From Thermus thermophilus (GTDB lineage: Bacteria > Deinococcota > Deinococci > Deinococcales > Thermaceae): a DNA stretch of 64,000 bases. Positions 1 through 7,822 of this stretch are shown here, piece after piece. Where the stretch lies: NCBI RefSeq assembly GCF_019974155.1, contig NZ_AP025158.1:2046001-2110000 (forward strand), in the 5' to 3' direction. The notes below the pieces were generated by a model. It was not told the origin of the DNA. It saw only the letters and a list, made by a program, of their open reading frames with translations, and made no database searches. The position numbers were made by a program, and so were the translations under genes. Positions within the stretch are counted from its first letter, which is position 1. Each line of letters opens with the position of its first letter.

Positions 1-585
1 CACTTCCACCGGCAAAGGGCCCTTCTGGAGCGGGACGCGGGCCTCAACGACCTCGTGGTGAACCTCGGGGGCGCCTACGCCCGAAGCGAGGTGGCCTCGG
101 AGCTCGTGGGCCCGGGGGCGGAAAGCGAGATGCTCGGCCTCTATTTCGGGCACGGGAGGCAACAGTTTGACCACTACACCCTGCAGCACCACGTGGAGCA
201 CCACACCCGAAGCGACCTCCTCTACAAGGGGGCAGTGAAGGACGAGGCCCGGGCGGTCTTCTCCGGCCTCATCCGGCTGGAAAAGGGCGCCCAGAAGACG
301 GACGCCTACCAGGCGAACCGCAACCTCCTCCTCTCCCCCACGGCCCGGGTGGACTCCATCCCCCAGCTGGAGATCGGGGCCAACGACGTGCGCTGCACCC
401 ACGGGAGCACCACCGCCCCCGTGGACGAGATGCAGCTCTTCTACCTCCAGTCCCGGGGGCTTCCTCGAGGCCTCGCCCAGGAGCTCCTGGTGAAGGCCCA
501 CCTGGCGGACGTCCTCACCCGCATCCCCTTGAAGGCGCTCAGGGCCCACATTGAGGCGGTGATTGAGGAGAAGGTGCGGATCTAG
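1..585 (+). CDS. sufD: Fe-S cluster assembly protein SufD (5' end outside window)
   Basis: The frame is open from base 1 and ends at 585, giving the last 194 residues. They form the C-terminal part of the SufB/SufD beta-helix core, with the family's recurrent pattern of short repeats and the region around ANDVRCTHGSTTAPVD, whose Cys and His are typical of SufBD proteins. In the family, SufB, SufC and SufD form a cytoplasmic scaffold that builds Fe-S clusters. SufD is preferred to SufB because the segment is a gene end followed by an accessory ferredoxin-like gene, but SufB cannot be excluded without the N-terminus. The next gene starts 2 nt after the stop, so the two are co-transcribed. Confidence 0.8.
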   Translation, partial: HFHRQRALLERDAGLNDLVVNLGGAYARSEVASELVGPGAESEMLGLYFGHGRQQFDHYTLQHHVEHHTRSDLLYKGAVKDEARAVFSGLIRLEKGAQKTDAYQANRNLLLSPTARVDSIPQLEIGANDVRCTHGSTTAPVDEMQLFYLQSRGLPRGLAQELLVKAHLADVLTRIPLKALRAHIEAVIEEKVRI

Positions 586-587
586 CC

Positions 588-890
588 ATGTGGACCCCCG
601 TGGCCAAGCTCGGCGAGCTCCAAAACGGCCGCCTCGTGGTGAAGCGGCCCGAGCACAAAAAGCCCATCCTCCTCCTTTACACGGGGGAGGAGGTCTTTGC
701 CTTGGAGGACGTCTGCACCCACGACGACGGCCCCCTCCACGAGGGGGAGGTGGAGGACGGGGCCATCGTCTGCCCCCGCCACGGGGCCCGGTTTGACCTG
801 AGGACGGGGCGGCAGACCCTCCCCGCCCCGAGGCCCGTGAAGGTCTTCCCCGCCCGCCTCGAGGGGGACACCGTCCTCCTGGACCTCTAG
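588..890 (+). CDS. Rieske-type [2Fe-2S] ferredoxin
   Basis: A 100-residue protein with both Rieske motifs: CTHDDGPL (C-x-H) near residue 43 and CPRHGARFD (C-x2-H) near residue 62. These bind a [2Fe-2S] cluster through two Cys and two His. There is no catalytic domain or transmembrane segment, so it is a soluble electron-transfer protein of the NirD/dioxygenase-ferredoxin type. Its position 2 nt after sufD suggests that it is matured by, or serves, the Suf machinery; that link is inferred from context. Its stop overlaps the convergent trpD stop by 4 nt, leaving no intergenic terminator. Confidence 0.9.
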   Translation: MWTPVAKLGELQNGRLVVKRPEHKKPILLLYTGEEVFALEDVCTHDDGPLHEGEVEDGAIVCPRHGARFDLRTGRQTLPAPRPVKVFPARLEGDTVLLDL

Positions 891-1876
891 GCCCTGAGGA
901 AGGCCACGTAGCGCTCCAGGAGGAGGTAGGCCTCCCCCGAGGCCAGGACCTCCCGGGCCAACGCCACCCCCTCCTTCAGGGAGGGGGTTTTTCCCGCGGC
1001 GTAGAACCCGGCCCCCGCGGCCAGGGCCACGGCGTCCGCCAGGGGGCCCTTCTCCTCCCCCTTGAGGAGGCGGCGGGCGAGGGCCGCGTTCTCCTCGGGG
1101 CCGCCTCCTTTGAGGGCCTCGAGGGGAGCCCTCCTTAGGCCCACCTCCTCGGGGGTGAGGGTATAGGCCCCCTTCCCCACCTCCACCACCCGGTTCTCCC
1201 CGAGGACGAGCTCGTCCGCCCCCTCCCCGTGGACCACGAGCCCCCGGGCCCCAAGCCGCTCCAGGGCCTCGGCCATGGGGGCAAGCCACGCGGGGCTAAA
1301 GACCCCGAGGACGTAGGCGTCCGCCCCGGCGGGGTTGGTGAGGGGCCCGAGGAGGTTGAAGACGGTGCGCACGCCGAGCTCGGCCCGCACCGGGGCCACG
1401 TGGCGCATGGCGGGGTGGAAGACCCGGGCGAAGAGGAAGCCGAAGCCCAGCTCCTCTATGGCCTCTTCCACCCTCTCAGGGGGGGCCTCGAGGTCTACCC
1501 CCAGGGCCTCGAGGAGGTCCGCGCTCCCCGCCTTGGAGCTCGCCGCCCGGTTCCCGTGCTTGGCCACGGCCACACCCCCCGCCGCCGCCACCAGGGCGGC
1601 CAGGGTGGAGAGGTTGAGAAGCCCTTTCCCATCCCCCCCGGTGCCCACGAGGTCCAAAAGGGGGCGCCGGCGCACCTTGAGGGGCCTCGCCGCCTCCCGC
1701 ATGGCCCGGGCCATGGCGGCGATCTCGTGGGGCCGCTCTCCCCTCAGGCTCATGGCCACCAAAAGCCCCGCCGCCCGCACCGGGGAGACCTCCCCCGCCA
1801 TCAGGGCCCGCATGACCTCGTAGGCCTCCCCCTCCTCCAAAACCTCGCCCAGAATGGCCTTCTTCACCGCGTCCAT
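887..1876 (-). CDS. trpD: Anthranilate phosphoribosyltransferase
   Basis: 329 residues, the usual length for TrpD. It transfers phosphoribose from PRPP to anthranilate, the second step of tryptophan synthesis. The PRPP-binding segment is visible as DLVGTGGDGKGLLNLST around residues 76-92, followed by the conserved AKHGNRAASSKAGSADLLEALG stretch, which starts at about residue 105. It starts with ATG inside the end of trpG (13-nt overlap), so translation is probably coupled. It is the last gene of the trpE-trpG-trpD unit, under the trp attenuator upstream of trpE. Confidence 0.95.
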   Translation of the reverse strand: MDAVKKAILGEVLEEGEAYEVMRALMAGEVSPVRAAGLLVAMSLRGERPHEIAAMARAMREAARPLKVRRRPLLDLVGTGGDGKGLLNLSTLAALVAAAGGVAVAKHGNRAASSKAGSADLLEALGVDLEAPPERVEEAIEELGFGFLFARVFHPAMRHVAPVRAELGVRTVFNLLGPLTNPAGADAYVLGVFSPAWLAPMAEALERLGARGLVVHGEGADELVLGENRVVEVGKGAYTLTPEEVGLRRAPLEALKGGGPEENAALARRLLKGEEKGPLADAVALAAGAGFYAAGKTPSLKEGVALAREVLASGEAYLLLERYVAFLRA

Positions 1877-2445
1877 GGGTCCTCCAGGAAGTTCTTGAGG
1901 ATGAGTTTACCCGCCTCCGTGAGGTAGCTCTCCGGGTGGAACTGCACCCCGTGGGTGGGGTAGTCCCGGTGGCGGAAGCCCATCACCGTCCGCCCCCCCG
2001 CCTCCTCCGCCCAGGCGTTCACCACCAGGGCCTCCGGCACCTCCGCCACCACCAAGGAGTGGTAGCGGGTGGCGGGGAAGGGGCTAGCTAGCCCCCGGAA
2101 GACCCCGGTGCCGTCGTGGTGGATGGGGCTCACCTTGCCGTGCATGAGGACGGGGGCGGGAACCACCTTCCCCCCGAAGGCCGCCCCGATGGCCTGGTGC
2201 CCGAGGCAGACCCCCAGGATGGGGTAGCGCGAAGCGTAGCGCTGGATCAGGGGGATGGAAAGCCCCGCCTCAAAGGGCGTACAGGGCCCCGGGCTCACCA
2301 GGATCCGGTCCGGGTCCAAAGCCTCCACCTCCTCCAGCCGGAACTGGTCGTTCCGCCACACGATGGGGCTTGCCCCGAGCTCCCCCAGGTACTGCACCAG
2401 GTTGTAGGTGAAGCTGTCGTAGTTGTCCACCACCAAGACCCTCAT
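1864..2445 (-). CDS. trpG: Anthranilate synthase glutamine amidotransferase subunit
   Basis: 193 residues, a class I glutamine amidotransferase. The nucleophile elbow GVCLGHQAIG (Cys near residue 80) and the C-terminal GVQFHPES catalytic His/Glu are both present. It supplies ammonia from glutamine to TrpE. The ATG is preceded by a good Shine-Dalgarno (GGAGG, 6 nt spacing), unlike the leaderless genes around it, as expected for an internal operon gene. It lies 79 nt after trpE and overlaps trpD. In other bacteria the subunit may be shared with p-aminobenzoate synthase; nothing here decides that. Confidence 0.95.
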   Translation of the reverse strand: MRVLVVDNYDSFTYNLVQYLGELGASPIVWRNDQFRLEEVEALDPDRILVSPGPCTPFEAGLSIPLIQRYASRYPILGVCLGHQAIGAAFGGKVVPAPVLMHGKVSPIHHDGTGVFRGLASPFPATRYHSLVVAEVPEALVVNAWAEEAGGRTVMGFRHRDYPTHGVQFHPESYLTEAGKLILKNFLEDPWTR

Positions 2446-2524
2446 AACCTTCCTCCCCTTCGCTCCGCCAAGGGCAATGTCCCCCAGGCCTCCTTACCGG
2501 GGCCCCCGCCAGCATGGGGTGGGA

Positions 2525-3913
2525 TCATAGCCCCTCCTCCGCCATCTCCACCGCCTTGAGGAGCGCCCGGGCCTTGTTCAGGCATTCCTGGTACTCCCTC
2601 TCCGGCACCGAGTCCGCCACAATCCCCGCCCCCGCCTGCACGTGCATCCAGCCCTTGGCCACCACGAAGGTGCGCAGGGTGAGGGCCATGTCCATGGCCC
2701 CGTCGTAGGCCAGGTAGCCGAAGCTTCCCCCGTAGGGCCCCCGGCGGTGGGGCTCCAGCTCCTCAATGATCTCCATGGCCCGGATCTTCGGGGCCCCGGA
2801 GACCGTGCCCATGGGGAGCACGCTGGCCAAGGCGTCCAAAGGGGTCTTGCCTTCGGCCAAAACCCCTTCCACCGTGGAGACGAGGTGCATCACGTGGGAG
2901 TAGTACTCCACGTGCATGGGCTCGAGGACCCGCACCGTGCCGAAGGCGGCCACCCGGCCGATGTCGTTGCGGGAGAGGTCCAGGAGCATCACGTGCTCCG
3001 CGACCTCCTTCTCGTCCTTAAGGAGCTCCTCGGCAAGCCCCTTGTCCTCCTCCTCGTCCTTCCCCCTGGGCCTCGTGCCCGCGATGGGCCGGGTGATTAC
3101 CTTGCGGCCGTCCGAGCGGAGGAGGCTTTCGGGGCTTGCGGAGACCAGGACCACCTCCCCCAGGTCCAGGTAGCCCATGTAGGGGCTCGGGTTCACGCTC
3201 CTCAGCGCCCGGTAGAGGGCGAAGGGGTGGACGGTGAGGGGGGAGGAGAGCCGCAAGGAGAGGACCACCTGGAAGATGTCCCCGGCCCGGATGTAGTCCA
3301 GGGCCTTTTCCACCGCCTTCAGGTAGTCCTCCCGGGAAAAGTCCTCCTGGAAGCGGGCCCTCCCCCCCGCCCTCTCCCCCGGCACCCCGGGCAGGGGGCC
3401 CTTGAGCCTCCTTTCCGCCCAGAGGAGGCGGGATTCCGCCTCCTCGGGGTCCTCCCCCGGGGCCACGAGGTGGAGGAGGTTCTTCAGGTGGTCAAACACG
3501 GCCACCACCTCGGGCTCCACGAAGAGGAGGTCGGGGAGGCCCAGGTCGTCGGGCTTGAGGCTTGGAAGCCTTTCGTAGTAGCGGACGAGGTCGTAAGCGG
3601 CGTAGCCCACCACCCCGCCGAAGAAAGGGGGGAGGTCGGGGGGGCGCTCCAAGGGGGCGTAGACCCGCTCGTAGAGGGCGCGCAAGGGGTCTTGGGCCTC
3701 CACCCGCTCCCCGTTCACCGTGAAGACCCCGTCCTTCAGGCGGAAGGTGCGCCGCGCCCCCACCCCCACGATGGAGAAGCGGCTTTGGCGCCCCCGCTCC
3801 ACCGACTCCAAGAGGAAGCTCACCGGGGCCTTCTCGGAGAGCTTCAGGTAGGCGGTCACCGGGGTCTCCAGGTCCGCGAGGAAGGTTTTGCGGTAAGGTC
3901 GGATCCGCTCCAT
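2525..3913 (-). CDS. trpE: Anthranilate synthase component I
   Basis: 462 residues. It makes anthranilate from chorismate with ammonia from TrpG. The C-terminal chorismate-binding domain is complete, with SPESLLRSDG, PIAGTRPRGKD, LDLSRNDIGRVA and VSGAPKIRAMEII in the usual order. The N-terminal domain holds YLKLSEKAPVSFLLESVERG, the family's tryptophan feedback-binding region (LLES). The frame is open upstream to 4195, but the ATG at 3913 is chosen because translation from there matches TrpE, it has a GGGGGA ribosome-binding site, and the extra upstream residues would cross the attenuator. It is regulated by the leader peptide and terminator immediately upstream. Confidence 0.95.
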   Translation of the reverse strand: MERIRPYRKTFLADLETPVTAYLKLSEKAPVSFLLESVERGRQSRFSIVGVGARRTFRLKDGVFTVNGERVEAQDPLRALYERVYAPLERPPDLPPFFGGVVGYAAYDLVRYYERLPSLKPDDLGLPDLLFVEPEVVAVFDHLKNLLHLVAPGEDPEEAESRLLWAERRLKGPLPGVPGERAGGRARFQEDFSREDYLKAVEKALDYIRAGDIFQVVLSLRLSSPLTVHPFALYRALRSVNPSPYMGYLDLGEVVLVSASPESLLRSDGRKVITRPIAGTRPRGKDEEEDKGLAEELLKDEKEVAEHVMLLDLSRNDIGRVAAFGTVRVLEPMHVEYYSHVMHLVSTVEGVLAEGKTPLDALASVLPMGTVSGAPKIRAMEIIEELEPHRRGPYGGSFGYLAYDGAMDMALTLRTFVVAKGWMHVQAGAGIVADSVPEREYQECLNKARALLKAVEMAEEGL

Positions 3914-3923
3914 GCCGTCCCCC

Positions 3924-3953
3924 AAAAACAAAGCCCCGGGGTGTGCCCCGGGG
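3924..3953 (-). terminator. trp attenuator terminator
   Basis: On the minus strand a self-complementary octamer CCCCGGGG (3946-3953) is followed by CACA and a second copy (3934-3941), then CTTTGTTTTT. This is a strong rho-independent terminator placed between the leader peptide and trpE. A third copy of the octamer (3966-3973) lies directly after the leader stop codon and can pair with the 5' arm instead, as an antiterminator would. The trpE ribosome-binding site lies just beyond the T-run. Confidence 0.85.
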
Positions 3954-3974
3954 AAAGGCCTCCCGCCCCGGGGC

Positions 3975-4010
3975 CTAGCCGGGCCACCAAAGGGCGGAGG
4001 GAAGGGCCAT
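3975..4010 (-). CDS. trpL: trp leader peptide
   Basis: An 11-residue reading frame, MALPSALWWPG, with two adjacent Trp codons at positions 8 and 9. It starts 6 nt after a TATCCT -10 box, so the mRNA is probably leaderless. The stop codon abuts the first of three CCCCGGGG segments that can form either a terminator or an alternative pairing. Tandem Trp codons, a downstream terminator and trpE as the next gene together identify a classical trp leader. Ribosome stalling at Trp codons when charged tRNA-Trp is scarce would favour read-through; the exact ribosome footprint is inferred. Confidence 0.88.
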   Translation of the reverse strand: MALPSALWWPG

Positions 4011-4016
4011 GGCCTC

Positions 4017-4045
4017 AGGATAGCGGGACAAGGGGGCCCTGTCCA
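4017..4045 (-). promoter_or_regulatory. trp operon promoter
   Basis: A -35 element TGGACA (4040-4045) and a -10 element TATCCT (4017-4022) are separated by exactly 17 bp. The trpL start codon begins 6 nt after the -10, so transcription should start at or next to the A of the ATG. The promoter lies just outside the thioesterase gene upstream, so trpLEGD has its own start. Confidence 0.75.
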
Positions 4046-4049
4046 GGGG

Positions 4050-4451
4050 CTAAAGGGGCCGCCCCTCCAGGGCCCGGATCCTCTCCCGGATGGCCTCGGG
4101 CAAGGGGGCGGGGCGGCCCCCTTCCAGCCAAACCTGCACCGTCCGGCCCCGGGCCGCCTCCTCTCCCCGGGCTTCCACCCGGTACTCCATGTCAAAGCTG
4201 GAGCGGCCGATCCGCACCACCCGCACCCCCACCTCCACGGGGTCCTCGAGGTGGATGGGCCTCAGGAAGTCCACCTCGGCCCGGGCCAGGATGAAGTGGC
4301 CCCGCGCCACCCAGTCCTCCTCCAGCCTTCGGAAGTAGGCAGCCCGGGCCACCTCAAAGTAGGTGAGGTAGACGGCGTTGTTCACGTGGCCCAAGGCGTC
4401 CAGATCGCGGAAGCGCACCTGCACGGAAACCTTTACGGGAAAGCCCTCCAT
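4050..4451 (-). CDS. Hotdog-fold acyl-CoA thioesterase (4HBT/YbgC type)
   Basis: 133 residues, the length of a single hotdog domain. RFRDLDALGHVNNAVYLTYF near the N-terminus is the 4HBT active-site signature (D-x-x-G-H-V-N with the catalytic Asp). These enzymes hydrolyse acyl-CoA thioesters in the cytoplasm; the acyl substrate cannot be told from sequence. The ATG lies 6 nt after a TAAGCT -10 box (4458-4463), so it is probably leaderless. It diverges from the TPR/ATPase gene at 4490, and its 3' end runs close to the trp promoter. Confidence 0.85.
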   Translation of the reverse strand: MEGFPVKVSVQVRFRDLDALGHVNNAVYLTYFEVARAAYFRRLEEDWVARGHFILARAEVDFLRPIHLEDPVEVGVRVVRIGRSSFDMEYRVEARGEEAARGRTVQVWLEGGRPAPLPEAIRERIRALEGRPL

Positions 4452-4457
4452 GCCCCA

Positions 4458-4484
4458 AGCTTACCCCGCCTTTGGGGCTATCCT
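4458..4484. promoter_or_regulatory. Divergent promoter region of thioesterase and TPR/ATPase genes
   Basis: Minus-strand -10 TAAGCT (4458-4463) lies 6 nt before the thioesterase ATG. Plus-strand -10 TATCCT (4479-4484) lies 5 nt before the GTG of the gene at 4490. No good -35 is visible for either. Confidence 0.5.
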
Positions 4485-4489
4485 GAAGG

Positions 4490-5872
4490 GTGTACCTCCA
4501 CCGCCCAAGGCTTCACCGGGCCCTGGAGGAGGCCCTTCCCGAAGGGGTCCTGGTCCACGCACCCCCCGGCTTCGGCAAGACCCTCCTCCTCAAGGGCTTC
4601 GCCGAGGCCAAGGGGCTCCCCTACCGCCGGGACTGGAGCCCGGAGCCGGGCTGCTACGACCTGAGGGAGCCCCCGCCCGAGGTCCTCCCGGGCCAGGTGG
4701 TGGCCGTCCGAAAAGCCCGGCTTCCCCCACTCCACCGCTTGGGCCCGGAAGATCTGGCCTTCACCCCCGAGGAGGTGGGGGGGCTCGCCCGCCGCTTGGG
4801 GAAGAAGGAGCTTGCCGGGCCCGTCCACGCCCTCTTCGGGGGCTGGCCCCACCTCACCCGGAAGGCCCTGGAAAAGGGGGAGGCCGCCTGGACCCCCGAG
4901 CTTCGCGCCTTTCTGGAGGACCTCCTTCCCCCCTTGGACCTCCGCCCCTTCCTCCTCCCCCTCCCCGAGGCCGCCTTCCGCCGGGCGGGGTTTGGGGAGG
5001 CGGTGGAGGCCCTTTTGGCCCAGGCCCTGGCCCAGGGGGTACCCCTCAGGCTCCTCCCCGCCCTCGTCGCCTACCTCGAGGCCACCCACCCCTTGCCGCC
5101 CGAGGAAACGGCCAGGAGGCTCCTCGAGGCCGCCCTCGCCCTCGAGGCCTGGGAAGAGGCCCTGGAGGCCGCCGGGCGCTACGGGGGTGGGCTCCTCCTC
5201 TGGACCCTGGAGCGGGCGGGAAGGCCCCTCCTGGAAAGGGGCAAGGTGGAGGCCTTCTTCCGCCACGCCGAGCGGGTGGCGCACCCCTCCCCCCGCCTCC
5301 GCCTCCTCCTCGCCCTGGGGCACCGGATGCGGGGAGAGCTGGACCGGGGCCTGGCCGTCCTGGAAGGGTTCCCGGAGGAAGACCCCGCCTTGCTTGCCGA
5401 GGCCCTCCTCGCCAAAGGCACCCTCCTCGGGTTGAAAGGGGTGCACCGGGAAGCCGAACGGGTCTTCTCCCAGGGGGTGGCCCTGGGGGAGACCCCCTTG
5501 CGGGCCCGCTTCCTCACCAGCCGGGGGGCGGCCCGCATCCGCCTCTCCCGCTACCGGGAGGCGGCGGAGGACCTGGAGGAGGCCCTGGCCCTCTCCCGGA
5601 GCGCAAGGCAGCGGGAGGTGGAGGCCCTGGCCCTCCACAACCTGGCCGTGGCCCGGCACCACATGGGGAAGCTTTCCGAGGCGGTGGGCCTCTACCGGGA
5701 GGTTCTCCCCTTCAAGACCACCCCCCTCTCCCGGGCCTACACCCTGCTCTCCCTGGGGGAAGCCCTGCGGTACCTGGGGCGGTTTTTGGAGGCCAAAGGG
5801 ACCCTCCTCGAGGCCCAGAAGGAAGCTCAGGCCTCCGGGGACTACCGCGCCTTGGGCTATACCCTCTTATAA
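4490..5872 (+). CDS. Truncated ATPase/TPR regulator-like protein
   Basis: 460 residues starting at GTG. The N-terminus has a P-loop, APPGFGKT (about residues 24-31), in the setting used by MalT/LuxR-type (LAL) ATPase regulators: an N-terminal 'RPRLHRALEEAL' helix before the loop. The expected Walker B segment is weak. From about residue 150 the protein is all helical with TPR units, clearest at 295-455. The last residues, GDYRALGYTLL, stop in the middle of a TPR helix, and no C-terminal DNA-binding domain (LuxR HTH or SARP/BTAD) follows. I read it as a C-terminally truncated regulator or solitary TPR scaffold. What it binds is unknown. Confidence 0.6.
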   Translation: MYLHRPRLHRALEEALPEGVLVHAPPGFGKTLLLKGFAEAKGLPYRRDWSPEPGCYDLREPPPEVLPGQVVAVRKARLPPLHRLGPEDLAFTPEEVGGLARRLGKKELAGPVHALFGGWPHLTRKALEKGEAAWTPELRAFLEDLLPPLDLRPFLLPLPEAAFRRAGFGEAVEALLAQALAQGVPLRLLPALVAYLEATHPLPPEETARRLLEAALALEAWEEALEAAGRYGGGLLLWTLERAGRPLLERGKVEAFFRHAERVAHPSPRLRLLLALGHRMRGELDRGLAVLEGFPEEDPALLAEALLAKGTLLGLKGVHREAERVFSQGVALGETPLRARFLTSRGAARIRLSRYREAAEDLEEALALSRSARQREVEALALHNLAVARHHMGKLSEAVGLYREVLPFKTTPLSRAYTLLSLGEALRYLGRFLEAKGTLLEAQKEAQASGDYRALGYTLL

Positions 5873-6106
5873 GAAATCCTCCTGATCCTGTTCCCCAGCC
5901 CTCCCAGGCCACCCGTAGAAGAGGACACGGCCAGCGCAACGTTCTCGTGATAAGGGAAAAGCCTACGGGGAGTTCTTATGAGCACCCCCACCCCTTAGGG
6001 ACTATCCAGCGCGGCTACACCCCTGGGGCAGGAAGCTGGGTTCGCGAACGCGTCCCTTTGAAGCCTTCCACCGGCTTCTGACCGGCGGGTCAGGTATAGT
6101 GGGGGC
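5873..6106. other. Gene-free spacer with two hairpins before pepF
   Basis: The 234-bp stretch has no convincing reading frame and looks less GC-biased than its surroundings in its first half, which fits decayed remains of the truncated upstream gene. Two short inverted repeats sit just before the pepF promoter: GAAGCC/GGCTTC (6060-6078, 7-nt loop) and TGACC/GGTCA (6079-6092, GGCG loop). The second abuts the -10 box and could be an operator. Confidence 0.4.
6095..6100 (+). promoter_or_regulatory. pepF -10 element (leaderless)
   Basis: TATAGT lies 6 nt before the pepF ATG, so the mRNA probably starts at the start codon. No recognisable -35 is present; the TGACC-GGCG-GGTCA inverted repeat occupies the spacer region. 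Confidence 0.6.
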
Positions 6107-7798
6107 ATGGAGACCACCTGGGACCTCACCCCCCTCTTCCCCGGCCTGGAAAGCCCCGAGTTCCAGAGGGCCTGGGAAGGCCTGAAGGGAAGGATCGGCG
6201 AGCTCAAGGGGCTTCTTGAGCGGGAAGCCCCCCTCGCCGAGGTCCTCGCCGCCCTGGACGCCTTCCTGGAGGAGGCCACCCCCCTTCGGGCCTACCTCTA
6301 CGCCCGCTACAGCGCCGACACCCGGGACGAGGCTGCCCTTGCCAAGCTCTCCGAGCTGGAGGTCCTCTTCCTGGACTTCCAGCGTTTAAGGCCCCGCCTC
6401 ACCCGCTACCTGGCCCTGAAGGACCCGGAGGAAGCCGGGCCCTACCGCCTCCTGGTGGAGGAGGCCAAGGAGGAGGCCCTGCACCTGATGCCCGAGGGGG
6501 AGGAGGTCCTGGCGGCGGAGCTTTCCCTCTCGGGGAGAGCGGCCTGGGACAAGCTCCACGAGAGCCTCACGAGCCAGATCACCGCGGTGGTGGACGGGGA
6601 GGAGATGCCCATCACCAAGGTGCGGAACCTCTACTTCCACCCCGAGGAGGAGGTGCGGAAGAAGGCCTACGAGGCCGAGCTCAAGGCCTGGGAGGCCCAC
6701 GAGGTGCCCCTGGCCTTCGCCCTAAACGGGGTGAAGGGGGAGGCCAGCGTCCTAAACCGGAAGCGGGGCTATAGGGACGACCTCGAGCCCACCCTCCTCC
6801 AAAACCGCATCACGAGGAAGGCCCTCTCCGCCATGCAGGAGGCGGTAGGGGAAAGCCTTCCCCTCTTCCGCCGCTACTTCCTCCTCAAGGCCAGGGCCCT
6901 AGGCAAGGAGCGCCTGGACTGGTGGGACCTCTTCGCCCCCCTAGGCCGGGGGAGGCGTTGGAGCCTGGAGGAGGCCCGGGCCTTCATCCCGGCCAAGCTC
7001 GCCCTCCTGGTGCCGAAAGCCGCCCAGGTGGCGGAGATGGCCTTCCAGGAGCGCTGGATGGACCTCCTCCCCCGAAAGGGCAAGGTGGGCGGGGCCTACT
7101 GCATGGCCCGGGGCGGAGGGAAGAGCCTCATCCTCGCCAACTACGAGGAGAGCTTTGAGTCCGTCTCCACCCTGGCCCACGAGCTCGGCCACGCCTACCA
7201 CAACTTCGCCCTCAAGGAGGCCCCGGCCTCCCTCCGCCGGGTCCCCATGACCCTGGCGGAGACGGCGAGCATCATGAACGAGACCCTGGTGGTGGAGGCG
7301 GCCCTCAAGGAGGCCTCCCCCGAGGAGGGCCTCCTCATCCTGGACACCTACCTCCAGGGGGCGGCCCAGGTGGTGGTGGACATCCATAGCCGCTTCCTCT
7401 TTGAGTCCTGGGTCTTCCAAAGGCGCAGGGCGCGGGAGCTTTCCCCAAGGGAGTTCAAGGAGCTCATGCTCAAGGCCCAGGAGGAGGCCTACGGGGAGGC
7501 CCTGGCCACCCGCCACCCCTACATGTGGGCGGTGAAAGGGCACTACTACGGGGCCGACTTCTACAACTACCCCTACACCTTCGGCCTCCTCTTCGGGCTT
7601 GCCGTCTACCAGGCGGCCAAGGAGGACCCCGGCTTCGCCGAGCGCTACGAGGCCCTCCTCGCCGAGTCCGGCCGCTACCGGGCCAAGGAGCTCGCCCTCC
7701 GCTTCGGCTTTGACCTGGAGAGCGTGGACTTCTGGCGCCGGGGGGTTCGGGTCCTCGAGGAGAAGGTGGCCCAGCTTGAGCGCATGACCTCCCCCTGA
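6107..7798 (+). CDS. pepF: Oligoendopeptidase F (M3 family metallopeptidase)
   Basis: 563 residues, normal for M3B oligoendopeptidases. The zinc site is intact: STLAHELGHAYHNFAL with the HExxH core at about residue 358, and the third ligand Glu in the downstream MTLAETASIMNE segment. The N-terminal PepF helical domain and the C-terminal YPYTFGLLFGLAVY region are present. It cleaves short peptides in the cytoplasm. The start ATG is 6 nt from a TATAGT box. It is followed 24 nt later by arsC, which has its own -10 box. Confidence 0.93.
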   Translation: METTWDLTPLFPGLESPEFQRAWEGLKGRIGELKGLLEREAPLAEVLAALDAFLEEATPLRAYLYARYSADTRDEAALAKLSELEVLFLDFQRLRPRLTRYLALKDPEEAGPYRLLVEEAKEEALHLMPEGEEVLAAELSLSGRAAWDKLHESLTSQITAVVDGEEMPITKVRNLYFHPEEEVRKKAYEAELKAWEAHEVPLAFALNGVKGEASVLNRKRGYRDDLEPTLLQNRITRKALSAMQEAVGESLPLFRRYFLLKARALGKERLDWWDLFAPLGRGRRWSLEEARAFIPAKLALLVPKAAQVAEMAFQERWMDLLPRKGKVGGAYCMARGGGKSLILANYEESFESVSTLAHELGHAYHNFALKEAPASLRRVPMTLAETASIMNETLVVEAALKEASPEEGLLILDTYLQGAAQVVVDIHSRFLFESWVFQRRRARELSPREFKELMLKAQEEAYGEALATRHPYMWAVKGHYYGADFYNYPYTFGLLFGLAVYQAAKEDPGFAERYEALLAESGRYRAKELALRFGFDLESVDFWRRGVRVLEEKVAQLERMTSP

Positions 7799-7822
7799 CC
7801 GAGGGGGCCTAGGCTTTGGAGG

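Noticed and set aside
3934-3973. CRISPR-like or tandem repeats (three CCCCGGGG units)
   Set aside because: The units are 8 bp with unequal spacing of 4 and 12 bp, and they are explained by the trp attenuator. No CRISPR array occurs anywhere in the window.
2642-4294. A 550-codon plus-strand frame opposite trpE and its leader
   Set aside because: It runs through the attenuator and trpE on the opposite strand and has no recognisable domain.
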